A stretch of 64,000 nucleotides of DNA. Origin: Hydractinia symbiolongicarpus. Lineage: Eukaryota > Cnidaria > Hydrozoa > Anthoathecata > Hydractiniidae. Below are positions 11,201-23,200 of this stretch, one piece after another (position 1 is the stretch's first letter; each line of letters opens with the position of its first letter). Location of the stretch: NCBI RefSeq assembly GCF_029227915.1, contig NC_079882.1, forward strand, positions 20,775,001 through 20,839,000, in the 5' to 3' direction. Both the position numbers and the translations under genes were made by a program. The notes under the pieces were generated by a model, which worked only from the letters and a program-made list of their open reading frames with translations, made no database searches and was not told the origin of the DNA.

Positions 11201-14200
11201 TGCCGACTCAGGTTTTTATTACCAAAAGTGAGTCGGTCGGAGGACGTGAACATGTTGTCGGACTTTAGGGCTAAAACAACTTTGGAAAACCCTTAAAAAA
11301 CTGTTTCCTCATATGTCCGCCGATACTACCTCGATAGATGGAGAGATGTGCATATTTTACATGGCTAGCCTCACAAATATTAAGTGATATACCCTGTCTA
11401 TTATTTCTAGTAAAGCCATGACTTAGATGGAGAGTCCTAGAGTATTTAATGCTCATTTTGAGCTATACAGACCCAATTAGGGCCCCTGCTCTACTAGACA
11501 ACTCCCGGCAACATCCAACAGCCCACACATGGGGCCATCTTCCCAATTTCCCTCACATGGCTTGGATTAACTCGGGGCTATGGTAACATTCACTCGCCCA
11601 TGTTGAATCGCTGTCAAGAGGAATCGAACCCTGCCCGCACATAGTCTGAGAGCTATAAATACATCTACAGCACCACTGGAAATACCAAGGGATGCAATAC
11701 ACTATATTAGGTATGAAATATACCCCGAATTGCTTAACGAAAGATGGCCAGCTACAAACGCGATTTAAATTTAAGTACAGTTTAGTTTAGGATTTTGGCC
11801 ACTGTACTGGTGTGTTCATATAGAAAAATTCTGTACTGCCTTGCCGAAATACATTCACAACATTTTGAGACGTTATTTTTCAAATAGAGAAAACTCCCAT
11901 TTGGTATAGTTAGGTAGATAGGTAAAAATTACTTGTTTTTAGCAGATGTGTTTGTGTCTTAATACTGGTTGAACCAATCACGGACCAGTATTCCAGCCAT
12001 TATGAAATGGTGTACACAAGACAAGATTTTTCAAGGAAATCTTTTTTTTTTGTAGTCAAATCTTTAATATGTTTTAGATACTGCTTAATTTTTGCTATCT
12101 AGCGACTTTAAACGCCATTTTGCTTATGAATTCTGTTAAATTAAGATTTCTACTGTGAAGGTTTCAACCGCAGGAATTGCAGTTCCTTGTGCCAGCTATG
12201 TCTTTTTTTAACAATGTGTTCAGCATTTTAATGTTCTTTCTCATTTAAAATTTAGAAATTGTGGATTCTGTCAAGCTATCAGCGCAAACAGATGGAAGAG
12301 TTAAATGCATATTTGCCAAGTTATATAACCGGCTTTGTGAGCATCGTGCACCAATTTTTACCATTAAACCAAACCCTGGTAGCTGGGGAACATCTTTCGG
12401 GACAACTAATAGTCCAGACACTGGTCCATCACAACCTAGAAGTAAGTTAATTAGATCTACATCTTAGTGCAGAATCTTTATGCAGACTCTAGTTTAGTTA
12501 AAAATATTTAAAGTCTTTTGCAGTATTAAAATTATATATTTAAGACACATTACAAAGCAGAAGGTCACGACAGCGTATTCTACCTTTTTATCATTTTTCT
12601 AAATGGTGCGGACTAAAAGTCTTTTAGCATTACATTTTAGCCAGTGTAATTTCAAACATATAATAGTCATATTGAAGGAGGGTGTTACGACAATAATAAT
12701 CTGTCTTCTTTTTTTACTTGTATTAGAACTATTTTAGGAATGTAGCTAATATTTGTTATAAATCGCATAAAAATTAACCATGTAACTATTTTTGTGATTA
12801 CAAAGTTGACATTTAAAATGTTTCGCATCTTTATTTTAGTGCTACAAAAACTAGAAATACTACTGTAAGATATATGGAATTTTTTTAAAAATAATAAATA
12901 ATGAATGCATTGTGCATTTTAGTTTCATCGCAACAAATTACTATAAACAAAGAATCAACTGCAAGTGGCCTTATTTTATTTGACATGATCTATTGATTCC
13001 GATATTCCAAACCTTACAAGTTTTTATGCTGATCTGGTGTGCATTTCTTATGACATTCCCCTTCCTTCAGCTATAATGTACAAAGTGGTAAACCATGGCA
13101 AAAAATTTCTGTGGTAATTTCTTCCCATAATTTCTGTCCAATGTAACAAAATTAATGAGTCACATGTCCATTGTAGTAGTCTCAGTAAAAGTCACAGAAA
13201 GTGTATAACTTATCAATACCATATGCACGCATCATCATCATCATTCATGGATACATTAAAATTAAACTTTTTTCTTTGTATTGTAGCTGCCGACAACGAT
13301 TTTTATTATGGTTACTACCAAGCATTGGGCAATCCTGAAGGACATCAAGCTGCCCTTATGAGCCCTAATTTTGATGTCACTGATATAAACATGGCTTGTG
13401 TTGCATTTGATTACAACATGAATGGTGCGGACATGGGTAGTTTGTGTAAGTAAATTGTCATTATACATCGCACTCACCCATGTTTTGACCGTGCATTGAT
13501 AATGTTTCACTGCACACACTTCAACAGCTCCAAAATTATTGAAACCTATTAATTCTATGTAACATTATAATTTATGGGCATTTTTTTACAAATGTTAATT
13601 TTTAAAGTCATGTGCGCATTTTTGACATCGCGCTAAAAAAATAATTTTTTTCTAGACTCATGTTATTTTGTTCTTAATCTATGAAATAATTCAGGCTATG
13701 TACGTTTTTATAATGCTTTTAATTTTTAGCAAAATCTCAGCTTCGCCGTTCTAATTAATTTGTTTCTTATAAAAAAAGTGTAGAAAGTTTTTATATAGGT
13801 TTTTAAATTTTACATCTTTATTACATCACGCTAAAAAAATATATTTCCCCTCTCATGTTTTTTTATCATTTTTACCTCAACGTGTTTATCAGCATATTTC
13901 CTATCTTTTTTGTTGTTCCGAAGGAAAAAATTAATAATATATCTCACCAAAAAATATGTTCAGATAAAGTTGTTCTCTTGTTTTGAATTATTAAGTAGCT
14001 GTCAAGGTAAAAAAATAAAAATACTTGCATGCTCAAAAACTTGTTTTTAGAGGATTATGCGGCAAAAAATTTTCTTGTGCTGGTTCTAAAAGATATACAG
14101 AATATGCTTGTGTTGTTTTGAAAATTGTATTTGTGCAGCAAGTTATTCTCCTTCCACTTAAAATAATGTAAAAAAAGCTTCAAGTGTTCTTTAAATGTTT

Positions 14201-17200
14201 TTTCCGCAGTCTTATAAGAAACTCTAAATAAATCTAAGTGCAAGTTTTTTTAAGGAATATAGTTTAGTTACCAATATTTCAAGTCTTTCACAACATTAAA
14301 GTTAATTAAAAATCATAACGAAGGAGGGTGTTAAGACAAGCGTATTCTGCCTTGTTTTTATATCACATTTCCTATATGGTAGACTATTTTAATCGAAAGA
14401 TTATCCATTTTAACTAGCGTAATATAAATCTTTGCATGTATAGGCAAAAGATATAGCATTTCTTTCTTCTGCAGATCAATAACATTTGCATAAACGTTTA
14501 CAAAATCGGAGATATTTTAATAAATAAATTCATGTGTGAATAAAAGATGTTCGTGTGCTAAAACAATAGAGACACGAAGGGTAATTAACTATTTAAACAT
14601 TTTTTTGTGTTAATTCCTTAGCAGCTGCGGTAATTATAAAAAACGATAAGCAAAACGAAAATTTCAAACAATCGTTAAATTTCAAGTGTGGGACATGAAC
14701 TCTATTGTTTTTGACATGCAAAAATAGATCATGTATTTAACAATGGATATATAACAAAAACGAAAGTTCTGACACTACCGAAAGCTCATGTAAAGCCGAT
14801 AACTATCGTGCACATGTAGCATTACATTCAGGCGGTACTGTATTATACCAGGGAGGGCGTGCATAAAGTGCCCACAGCCTCTTTGCCTAGGCATAACCTT
14901 TAATACACATGTGATTAAGTGCTAAAATTTTGTAAGCATTCGTAACTTTTATTAGGGCTTTTAATATAAAAAAACTTTTGGAAAAAATTTTTCATTTTGC
15001 TGGGGGTATTGCATTTTTAAGACAGGGGTAAATATTTTGGAATTTTAAAAAAACATTGACATCATGTAAGAATGTTATTAGATGTTATTAGATAGTATTT
15101 ATTACATATATGTTGGTTACTAAGTCGTAACCAAGGTGTTGCTAAGGTGATATATGGTTACTAGCAACTAAAAGCAGACCAGAGTTAAAGGACATATCGA
15201 TCCAGCAAAATGATGTCATTTCGGATTCCAATAACGTCATTATATTGTTTTTCTTGCCTCGATTATCTTTAAATGCCATGTTCGACATGTATGCCAAGTC
15301 TATTGACATAAGCATCAATATTTCTGGTAGAACTGGTCTTATAATATTTATCGTTAAAATAAGAAATTTTCTTGCCGAAATGACCTCATTAAAATTAATT
15401 TTTTCATGTGAAACACATTTTTGGTATTAATTCCACAAATTTGCCAAGAATCAAGGCCATAGCATTAGTGACATGCAAGAAATTAAAACGTATGTGAAAA
15501 ACGTGAAAAATTAGGAAAATGACCTTTTTTGACATGTAATTTCTAATCCCTGGATTGAGTTTGTACCAAGACATTCTACAACTGAGCCAAGTTTTATCAC
15601 TTAAGCACAAGGGGTTACAGGGGTAAAAGAAGTTCGGGCATAATAGGGTTAATAAAAAATTGGCTTTTAAATCATGATAAATATTTTTCGGCTAACAAGC
15701 CTTCATCAGTTGTAAAATAATAAAATCAAGTTACATCTTTTATGTAAAATTGGGCAAGTATATTACACTTGAGCGATTAACAGCAATAGCATTGCTATAT
15801 AAATACGTTTAGAATAACAGAAACAGTTTTTAATCCTGTGGGTATAAATCACTAAAAGAGAAGTATTTGCATATGAACATAGTTAAAATTACGGATGTTT
15901 CAACATATAAACAATTAAAAATGATTATTTACAGAATTTTTACAATAAAAAATCTATTGACAATTAAAAGTGTGGTAAATTAGCAAAAAGAACAACTAAA
16001 CCGATCATTGCTTAAAGACACTGCGACGTAGCTGGGAGAAAGAAAATAAATAAATCAACATTCCAGCTGGACAGAATGTGTTGTTTTAAAGTACAGCTGA
16101 TATCCCAGGAATGGATGAATGGGAGACCATAACTTAGACTTTGTCAGCAAGCAGTTATCCAGCACATAGAACCAGGTTGTATAGAAATCAATCATTAGAA
16201 TGTGAAACCTCATAACATCCTGGACTGGGTCTTATAACTTAAATGCCCATAAAATGCCCACCTCCATCTAAGCCGTATATGTCGTTCCCATCTGCCTTAG
16301 ACCCGTTATACCTTAAGTTTTTCCCAAGCTGTACCGTATTATCTTCAATAAAAATAAAATAAAATCTAGTGTATATATGTGAGGAGGCTAATAGTGTAAC
16401 ATGTGTTTAAGAAGATGCTGCTACGGCAGTTACACTATAAAAGATAAGCGAAAGAAAACGTTAGAGTGCACGAGTTCTTTGAGAGCCTAATTAAAGGTTC
16501 AGATGTCAAGGCTACAAAAGAGAAATGTGGATTTCATTTTGTAATTATGTATTGTATTTCTTTAAACTTATTACTTTTTCTTAATGATAAAATATATTTG
16601 AATTTTATAAAATCTGCTTAGATTTTTAAAAAATTATTGGTCCCTCCTCTTGTTTAGTAGGTAGGTTCTTCTTTGTTTAACTTTTGAGTAGTGTATGTAT
16701 TGTATGTACTGGAGACGATTTTTGAAATATACTCTAGCATGGCTAAAAAATGTATTGTTACACTGGCACAGTACTAGTGAAAGACAAATAAGCCCTCAAA
16801 ATTAGGTTGTCATAAAGATTGGGCGTAGTAATATTATAGTTCCTCACGCACAATAATGTTATGCTATAATAGACGCAAATTTTGATTTAAAACAGCATAA
16901 CAGACTTTCATACAGTGGAGTCTGGGCACTTACAAAGTGTTTTTATAGACAAATTCTAACCTGTTTTTGTTTGACTCTATACCTCAGTACAGTCTCTTGA
17001 TCACTTTCGCACAAACAATTATTTGTGATACGAAAAAAGGCAGAAATGTGTAACCTTCTGTTGTTTCTTTCTTTGCATTTTAACGTTTAACTTCTAAATA
17101 ATGTTATGAGATGGTGCTGTTAGTCCTCTCGATGGTATATTAAAATGCTATAGCTATATGTATAAGGTTAAAAACTGTGATGGATTTTAAAAAATATCTC

Positions 17201-20200
17201 AGCTTTGTTCTATCACACTTAGTCTAGCTAGCTATAGCGAAGAAGTTTAATATGCAAACTTAACCCATTTTACTAAGTACTAATAAATGTTAGTCTATAG
17301 GGTATAGCTAAGCTACCTGGGAGAACAACATCAAACAACGTCGAGGTTGTTCTCTTCTGTAAAAATCCCTGGTTGTATTTCTGTATAAGTACCAGATTTT
17401 ATGTGTACATTTCCTGCCCATGTGAGCAAATCAAAGTGCCCTGTACATAGATCCGAAAACTGTGTGCCATGACTCACTTTTCACAAATGACACCACAACA
17501 AAGAAACCTTGCTTCATTATTTTCCATAGTCTGTACTGAGATTTAGTTGTGATATTATATCAGAATTAATTGTCATTAATGATCACAACTAACAATGAGT
17601 TTTATAATACATAATTTGCATTGTTTTTGTATCATCCAAACTCCTGAATTTGCAAACTTTTTGAATCATCAAGACTTGCCTCAACCCCCACTGTGGTGGA
17701 ATGGAAATTTGGAGGACTTCTTCCAGCAGTTAAAATAATTTAAATTTTAAACCTGTAAATTCAAGCAAACTGATTTAAAACTTGGCTACAATTTACAAAG
17801 GTTAGATATCTAGGTTCTGCTCTGTACTAGTGGTAAAGCTGCAAAGGTTTTCTGTTCATTTTTTTATTATTTAGAGATAGTTATATAAAGCCGTTAACCC
17901 CTCAGTAACTTGAACCTCTAAGGGACAGAGGAATAAAATTAACGAATGTTCGAATTAAACGAAGAAGATTTGAATCTGACTTTAAATTCCTTTTTTATCC
18001 AAAGAAATTAGACTCAGGAGAGGATGAAAAATAGGTTAGTTAAGAAATGTTTAAGTTATTCAAGGATTGATTTAACTTTAGTGTTCATAAGAAAGTATTA
18101 ACTGGAATAATGATGATGATGGATGATGGATCAATGTTTAAATTAAATATAAAAAGTAATCCGAGAATTTAGATAATTTTTTTAGCATTTCTTTTCATTT
18201 TTTTGCTTACAGAAGGCGTGTAATCGCAATACACTTACAGGAAGTGTTTTCAATATTCCTGTACCTAAGTACACTGCACAAGGGCTACTATTTTAATATA
18301 GGGAATTCACGTAGTGCAAGTTTCAAGTCTTGGCCGGGAATTTTAACCCATGTAGAGAAATATTTGTAGGCAAAGTCATTGATCTACTTCTGGAACAAAC
18401 AATATTTCCACTTTAAATTACGGAAAGTTGTATGACTGATGTTAATGATATTTAATGTTTTGCAAAGTTTAAACTGCATTTCTAGGAACGTTAAGTTGAA
18501 TGCACCAGCTAAGAAAAATACCTAAAACATTCTCTCTTGTTCTCCTTTGTTAAAATTGTGACACAAAAGTTATTCTCCCAGTCTTGTGTTTTGAGCAAAT
18601 ATGAAACTTATTTTAAGGTGGCAGTAACCCTTTTAAAATCCGAATTTTTTTTAAATGTTCTATTACCAAAGCTTATTTCTAGGCTATATTCTAGGCTATA
18701 TAATTCCTATTATAACACTCCTGTCATGGTTTTATTGATATATCACTCCTTCACCAACAAAATTGGGTTTGACATGAGTTGTAGGAAAAGAGAAGTCATC
18801 CTTTTGCGCGAAGAAAGAAGCGAATTGCGTGAAACAAAAGAATTACGAAATATCAGAAAAAAGAAAAGAATACTTGTCAGAAACAGATAAGAGGTTGTAT
18901 TACAACCAAAGTGAATAGCTTAAGGAGTGTGAATATCAAAAAGGACTCTTTACAGCGAAGAGGACAACTTCGATGGTGAAGATGAAGTGACTACAAATTA
19001 TTCATTATACGATAACAATATTGTCTATTAATTTTTAAACCATGGCACACCTAATATCAATGCAAACCACCACCCACAGTAGCTATCGTAGTAATTTCTT
19101 CGATGTGTTTTCCCTCGCTCTCTGTCTCTGCAAGTTGCTTCATGTAAATTTTGAACAAACTCATACCTAGATAAAAAATATGGAGTATAGAAACATCACA
19201 AAACATTTATCCACATTCTTCTTTTTGCAATTCTTCTAAGAGAATTGCTTTTGGATCCTTTCCCTTTTTTCTATGTTATTTTTTTATTATTTTTTTTTTT
19301 TGCTTTACAACTAGCTTTCTGTTTTTAAAACTTAACGCAACGTTTACTGCATGTTCTGAAAATATATATAGTCTCGTTCCAGTACTACGCGTTTGTAAAA
19401 TTGAGTGGAAAAAGGACGTAATTATTAAATAGAAACGATAATAACAACAAAGATGGTGCATTATGTAGAAATTTAATACGATTTTCATTATGTTACACTG
19501 CACAAGCTTTAACTTTTGATATCATTTTTGTTTTACTTAAAATTTAGAGTATTATTTGGAATATTATTTGCTAATAAAGAATCTTTTGAAAAAAGCAAAG
19601 GGTTATTGTTATAAAAATATGAATGAACAAAAAAACTCCGCACATTGTTTTAACTGGGTTAACCCAAGGTTCATTTAAAAACAGAAGCTGATGAAGAATA
19701 ACAAGATTATAAATGTTGGTGCTCGTAGATGGCCGATTTTTTTCTTGTTTTTGGTGTTAAGTTAAAATCATTTTGTTATGTATTTAGGCCCAAATTTTAA
19801 GAAAAAAGTAAATAAAAAAAATTGTAATAAATACTCCTTTTTTATAAATTCGCGATGACGTAATCGCGTTATCACGAAAACGAGGTAGCCGTTGTGTACT
19901 TTCTTCATAATAAAAATCGCAATGGCGGATAGTGTGTCAAAAAAACGTAAACAAAGAACAAAAAGTCTTGGAAAGCAATGTGCAGCCTGGGGTTGTGACA
20001 ATACTGGTTTAGTAGAGTTTGAAGGTAAACGTATTTCAACAGCAACAAGTTTTTTCACGTTTCCAAAAGATGTTGGTGAGAGAAAAGTGTGGTGTAGTAG
20101 AATCAAACGTGTTGATGGAAAGGATAACTTTCGTGTAACTAACCACACTGTTCTGTGTGAAAAACACTTTTCTAAAACGGACATTATTCAACCTCTCGGC

Positions 20201-23200
20201 GGTACTTTGAGACGTATAAAGAAGGGTGCAAGACCTGTACTTTTGGAGACAATGGTAAAAGATGATTCGAGTAGGAGAAAGCCACCAGTTGACCGACCAT
20301 CTCCACGAAAAAAATTCAGAAATTCGGTGTCAGAAATTGCACAACCTGAACCTGAAATGGATGTATTTGAAGATAATTTTTTTACCATAGATTCTTCTAC
20401 TCAAACAGAAAAATCAGCAGATTTACAAAAGCAAATTTCTATGTTTATAGAAGAAAATAAGACCTTGAAAGCAAATACAAGTACAGTTAAATGTAAATTT
20501 GTTGAACAAGTGCTGTTACCAGATCAAAGATGCAATCACTACACTGGTTTGCCATCAGTTGATATTTTCCGGGGAATAGTAATATTTTTAAATGCTGGTG
20601 AGAATGGCAAGAACATTGTATTATATAACAACCAACAAATCAAGGGGGATTTATCAAGAGGTAGACCTCGTACTTTATCACCATTAGAAAGTTTCTTATT
20701 GACATTGGTGAGACTAAGACGAAACTTTGATATTTTTCACCTATCATATCTTTTTCAAGCGTACGATAACTAATACGATATTAACTTGGATAAATTTTAT
20801 GTATATAAAATTTGGATCTGTTTGCATGTGGCCTACAAGGGAACAAGTAAAAGCAGTCATGCCTGTATCAATGAAGGACAAATTCCCTAATGTACGCTGC
20901 ATCATAGACTGTGTCGAATTCAAAATAGCAGTACCATCCTCACTTGTGATACATAAGCTTATGTATTCTGATTACAAAAGCCACACAACTGTTAAAGTTT
21001 TACTTGGAATTGCACCTTGTGGTGGCTTCACATTTGTATCTTCAGCTTATCCCGGAAGTATTTCAGACAAAAACATTGTTATCAAAAGTGGTTTTTTGTA
21101 TCCAGAATTATGGGAACCTGGAGATGCAATAATGGCAGACCGTGGATTTTTAATAGCCGATTATGTCCATCCATTGGGTGTGGAACTCATTATACCATCT
21201 TTCCTAAAAGGGCGTGATCAGTTTACAGAAAGTGAAGTTGTTCGTAGTCAACAAATAGCCGCAGAAAGAATTCATGTCGAACGTATGATCCAAAGACTAA
21301 AGTGTTTTCATATTTTTGATAGAGTGATTCCCGTAAATATGCTAGGGTCACTGAATCTAATAATATCAGTTTGTGCAATGTTGACTTATTTAAACAGCCT
21401 ATTTTAAAATAAGATACAAACTTTAATGTTTATAAATGCTTTTCACAAAGCTATATATATTAAATAAAAAAGTAATATAAAATATATATTGTTCACATAT
21501 AGTATATACATGACACATTGTGTCTTGATTGGAAGCATGTACTTGAAATAGAAATCTAGAATATTTTTCTGCAATTGTTCCCAAAATTTCTCATCAAACA
21601 AAACTCTATCGATCACTAAACCTTTTGATGTGTAAAATACAAAATCACACCAAGTACGACAAGTGATAGCTAACTGCATTTGCACCTGCTGATAGTATGA
21701 ATGCTTTTTGTTAATATTGATTAAACCACTATCTTTATCAAGAACAACACAGGGATTGGGTGATGTGATGTATTGTTGCTATTAAAATAGCAGTTTTTGA
21801 TGATTTTAGTTTGAAAAAATAGCTGTAGTTTGTTTTGTGAATACCAGATAAACCTTCTTAGACACCTTCTTGCCAACGAATGATTATTTCTAATGTTTAT
21901 CACTGAAACGCAGCAAAAAATAATGGAGATAATTCTTTTTGTACGGGAACTTGATAATTAATTAGCGAAACCTATTATTGAGATTGATTATCTCTATAAT
22001 ACTGATGATGAGTTGTTATTATAAAATCCCCTGCCCCAAAGCGGAAAAAATGTGAGGAAAATTCACAACAAGTGTCTCAGTTTCAAGATGAGGCTGGATA
22101 TTGCGCAATAATTTATGAAAAGGAGTATAAAACACTGAGTAAATAATTCAGCTATTTGGACAGCTAAAAAAGCACCTTAAAGAGAAAAATAAAACTTGTA
22201 AAGTGTAAGAAACTTTTTCTTTTTTTTCATGATTTAATTGATTTTGAATTCTTGTTTACACATTTACGCAATAGGTGCTTATGGGAGTTTTTTCACTTGT
22301 TGGATATTTCGCAATAATAAAGAAACTTTTGTATCAATTTCAACTTTTTTGTGTTCTTGTGCATTTGAGCTTTATTAAGACAAATTTGTGAACTATCATA
22401 TCCTTGTATATAATTAAACAGAATTATACACTAGTTCCTACAATTATTTGTACAATTTTGCATACAATGTATTATATCCTTGAAGGGTAGCTTCCAGCTC
22501 CAATATATGAAGCTATTTATAAATTATATTTCATATTATGTGACAACTTTGGTCTAAAACTGAAATAGTTACAGCAGAGGGTTTCTTAGCCAGGAGACCC
22601 AGAGTGATTGTACTACCAGTTGAGTATCGTAAGTAGTACACAGTTTTAATATCCTTTAATTGAAGAAAGCTTAGCTAGCCAGTATTTCTTAAAATTTCAA
22701 CTCAGGATCATGCCAAATTAGAAACAGAAAGCCAACACATGTTTTGTTTTTTCTTTTTTACGATATATTCTATTTAAAAAATGATTATAATATTATATAG
22801 CAACTAAGAACTGTGAAAAACAGGCAAATGTTAGTCAAAAGGATCGAATCTATACAGTTTTAGTTGGTTTACTATGGTAATTGTGAGTTTGAGCACCTTT
22901 AACTCTGTTATCATTAGCAGGTAGTGTCAGAATTTTACAATCAGAATCAAAACATGCCAGTTAAAAAAAATAATAGTCAATGTGTGCTTTATTTTTCACC
23001 TCTTTTTTACAATTTATGGCTTATTTGTTTTAGTCCAAGGAGAATTAGGTACCTGCTCTCAATTAAACTCGCATTTTATATAAAAAGTTTTTTAATAAGC
23101 CATTCACACAATTAATCAAATTTTTTTATTAGAGTAAGAATTGATAAACTATTTCTTTTTAGATTTGGTGCATGAATACACTTCCTTTGACAGTGTTGTG

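Larger units (their letters stand above)
5202..12255 (+). other. Intron 1, transposon-rich
   Basis: About 7 kb holding, in order, a TA-flanked MITE (5564-6068), a Crypton relic (8017-8431), a piggyBac-like MITE (8645-9150), an inverted repeat pair (9480/10526), a LINE fragment (10728-10910) and a tRNA-derived SINE (11455-11695). I found no further host exon, but one cannot be excluded. Confidence 0.6.
19890..21790 (+). mobile_element. DNA transposon (ISL2EU/Harbinger-like): THAP + DDE transposase with convergent YqaJ fragment
   Basis: A + strand THAP/helix-turn-helix frame and an overlapping DDE_4-type transposase frame are met tail-to-tail by a minus-strand YqaJ-nuclease-like segment. That gene content fits the ISL2EU group of eukaryotic transposons from what I recall of the family. 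The YqaJ gene is truncated at its N-terminal side and I could not find terminal inverted repeats, so the 3' end is probably lost. It sits in intron 3 of the host gene in the same orientation. Confidence 0.7.
13446..23162 (+). other. Intron 3 (9.7 kb) hosting a THAP/DDE/YqaJ transposon
   Basis: Contains a hammerhead-like core (15686-15709), a stretch ending in aataaaataaaat-type tails near 16350 that may be a retroelement end, the DNA transposon at 19.9-21.8 kb, a half-copy of a hairpin MITE at 22587-22625, and a 44-codon charged open frame at about 22012-22145 of unknown meaning. Other stretches show nothing I can name. Confidence 0.6.

Noticed and set aside
18537-18890. 117-codon plus-strand frame with a basic C-terminus
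   Set aside because: No start context, domain or splice logic; AT-biased composition.
19768-20184. 138-codon minus-strand open frame
   Set aside because: Antisense shadow of the THAP domain, which has clear motifs on the plus strand.
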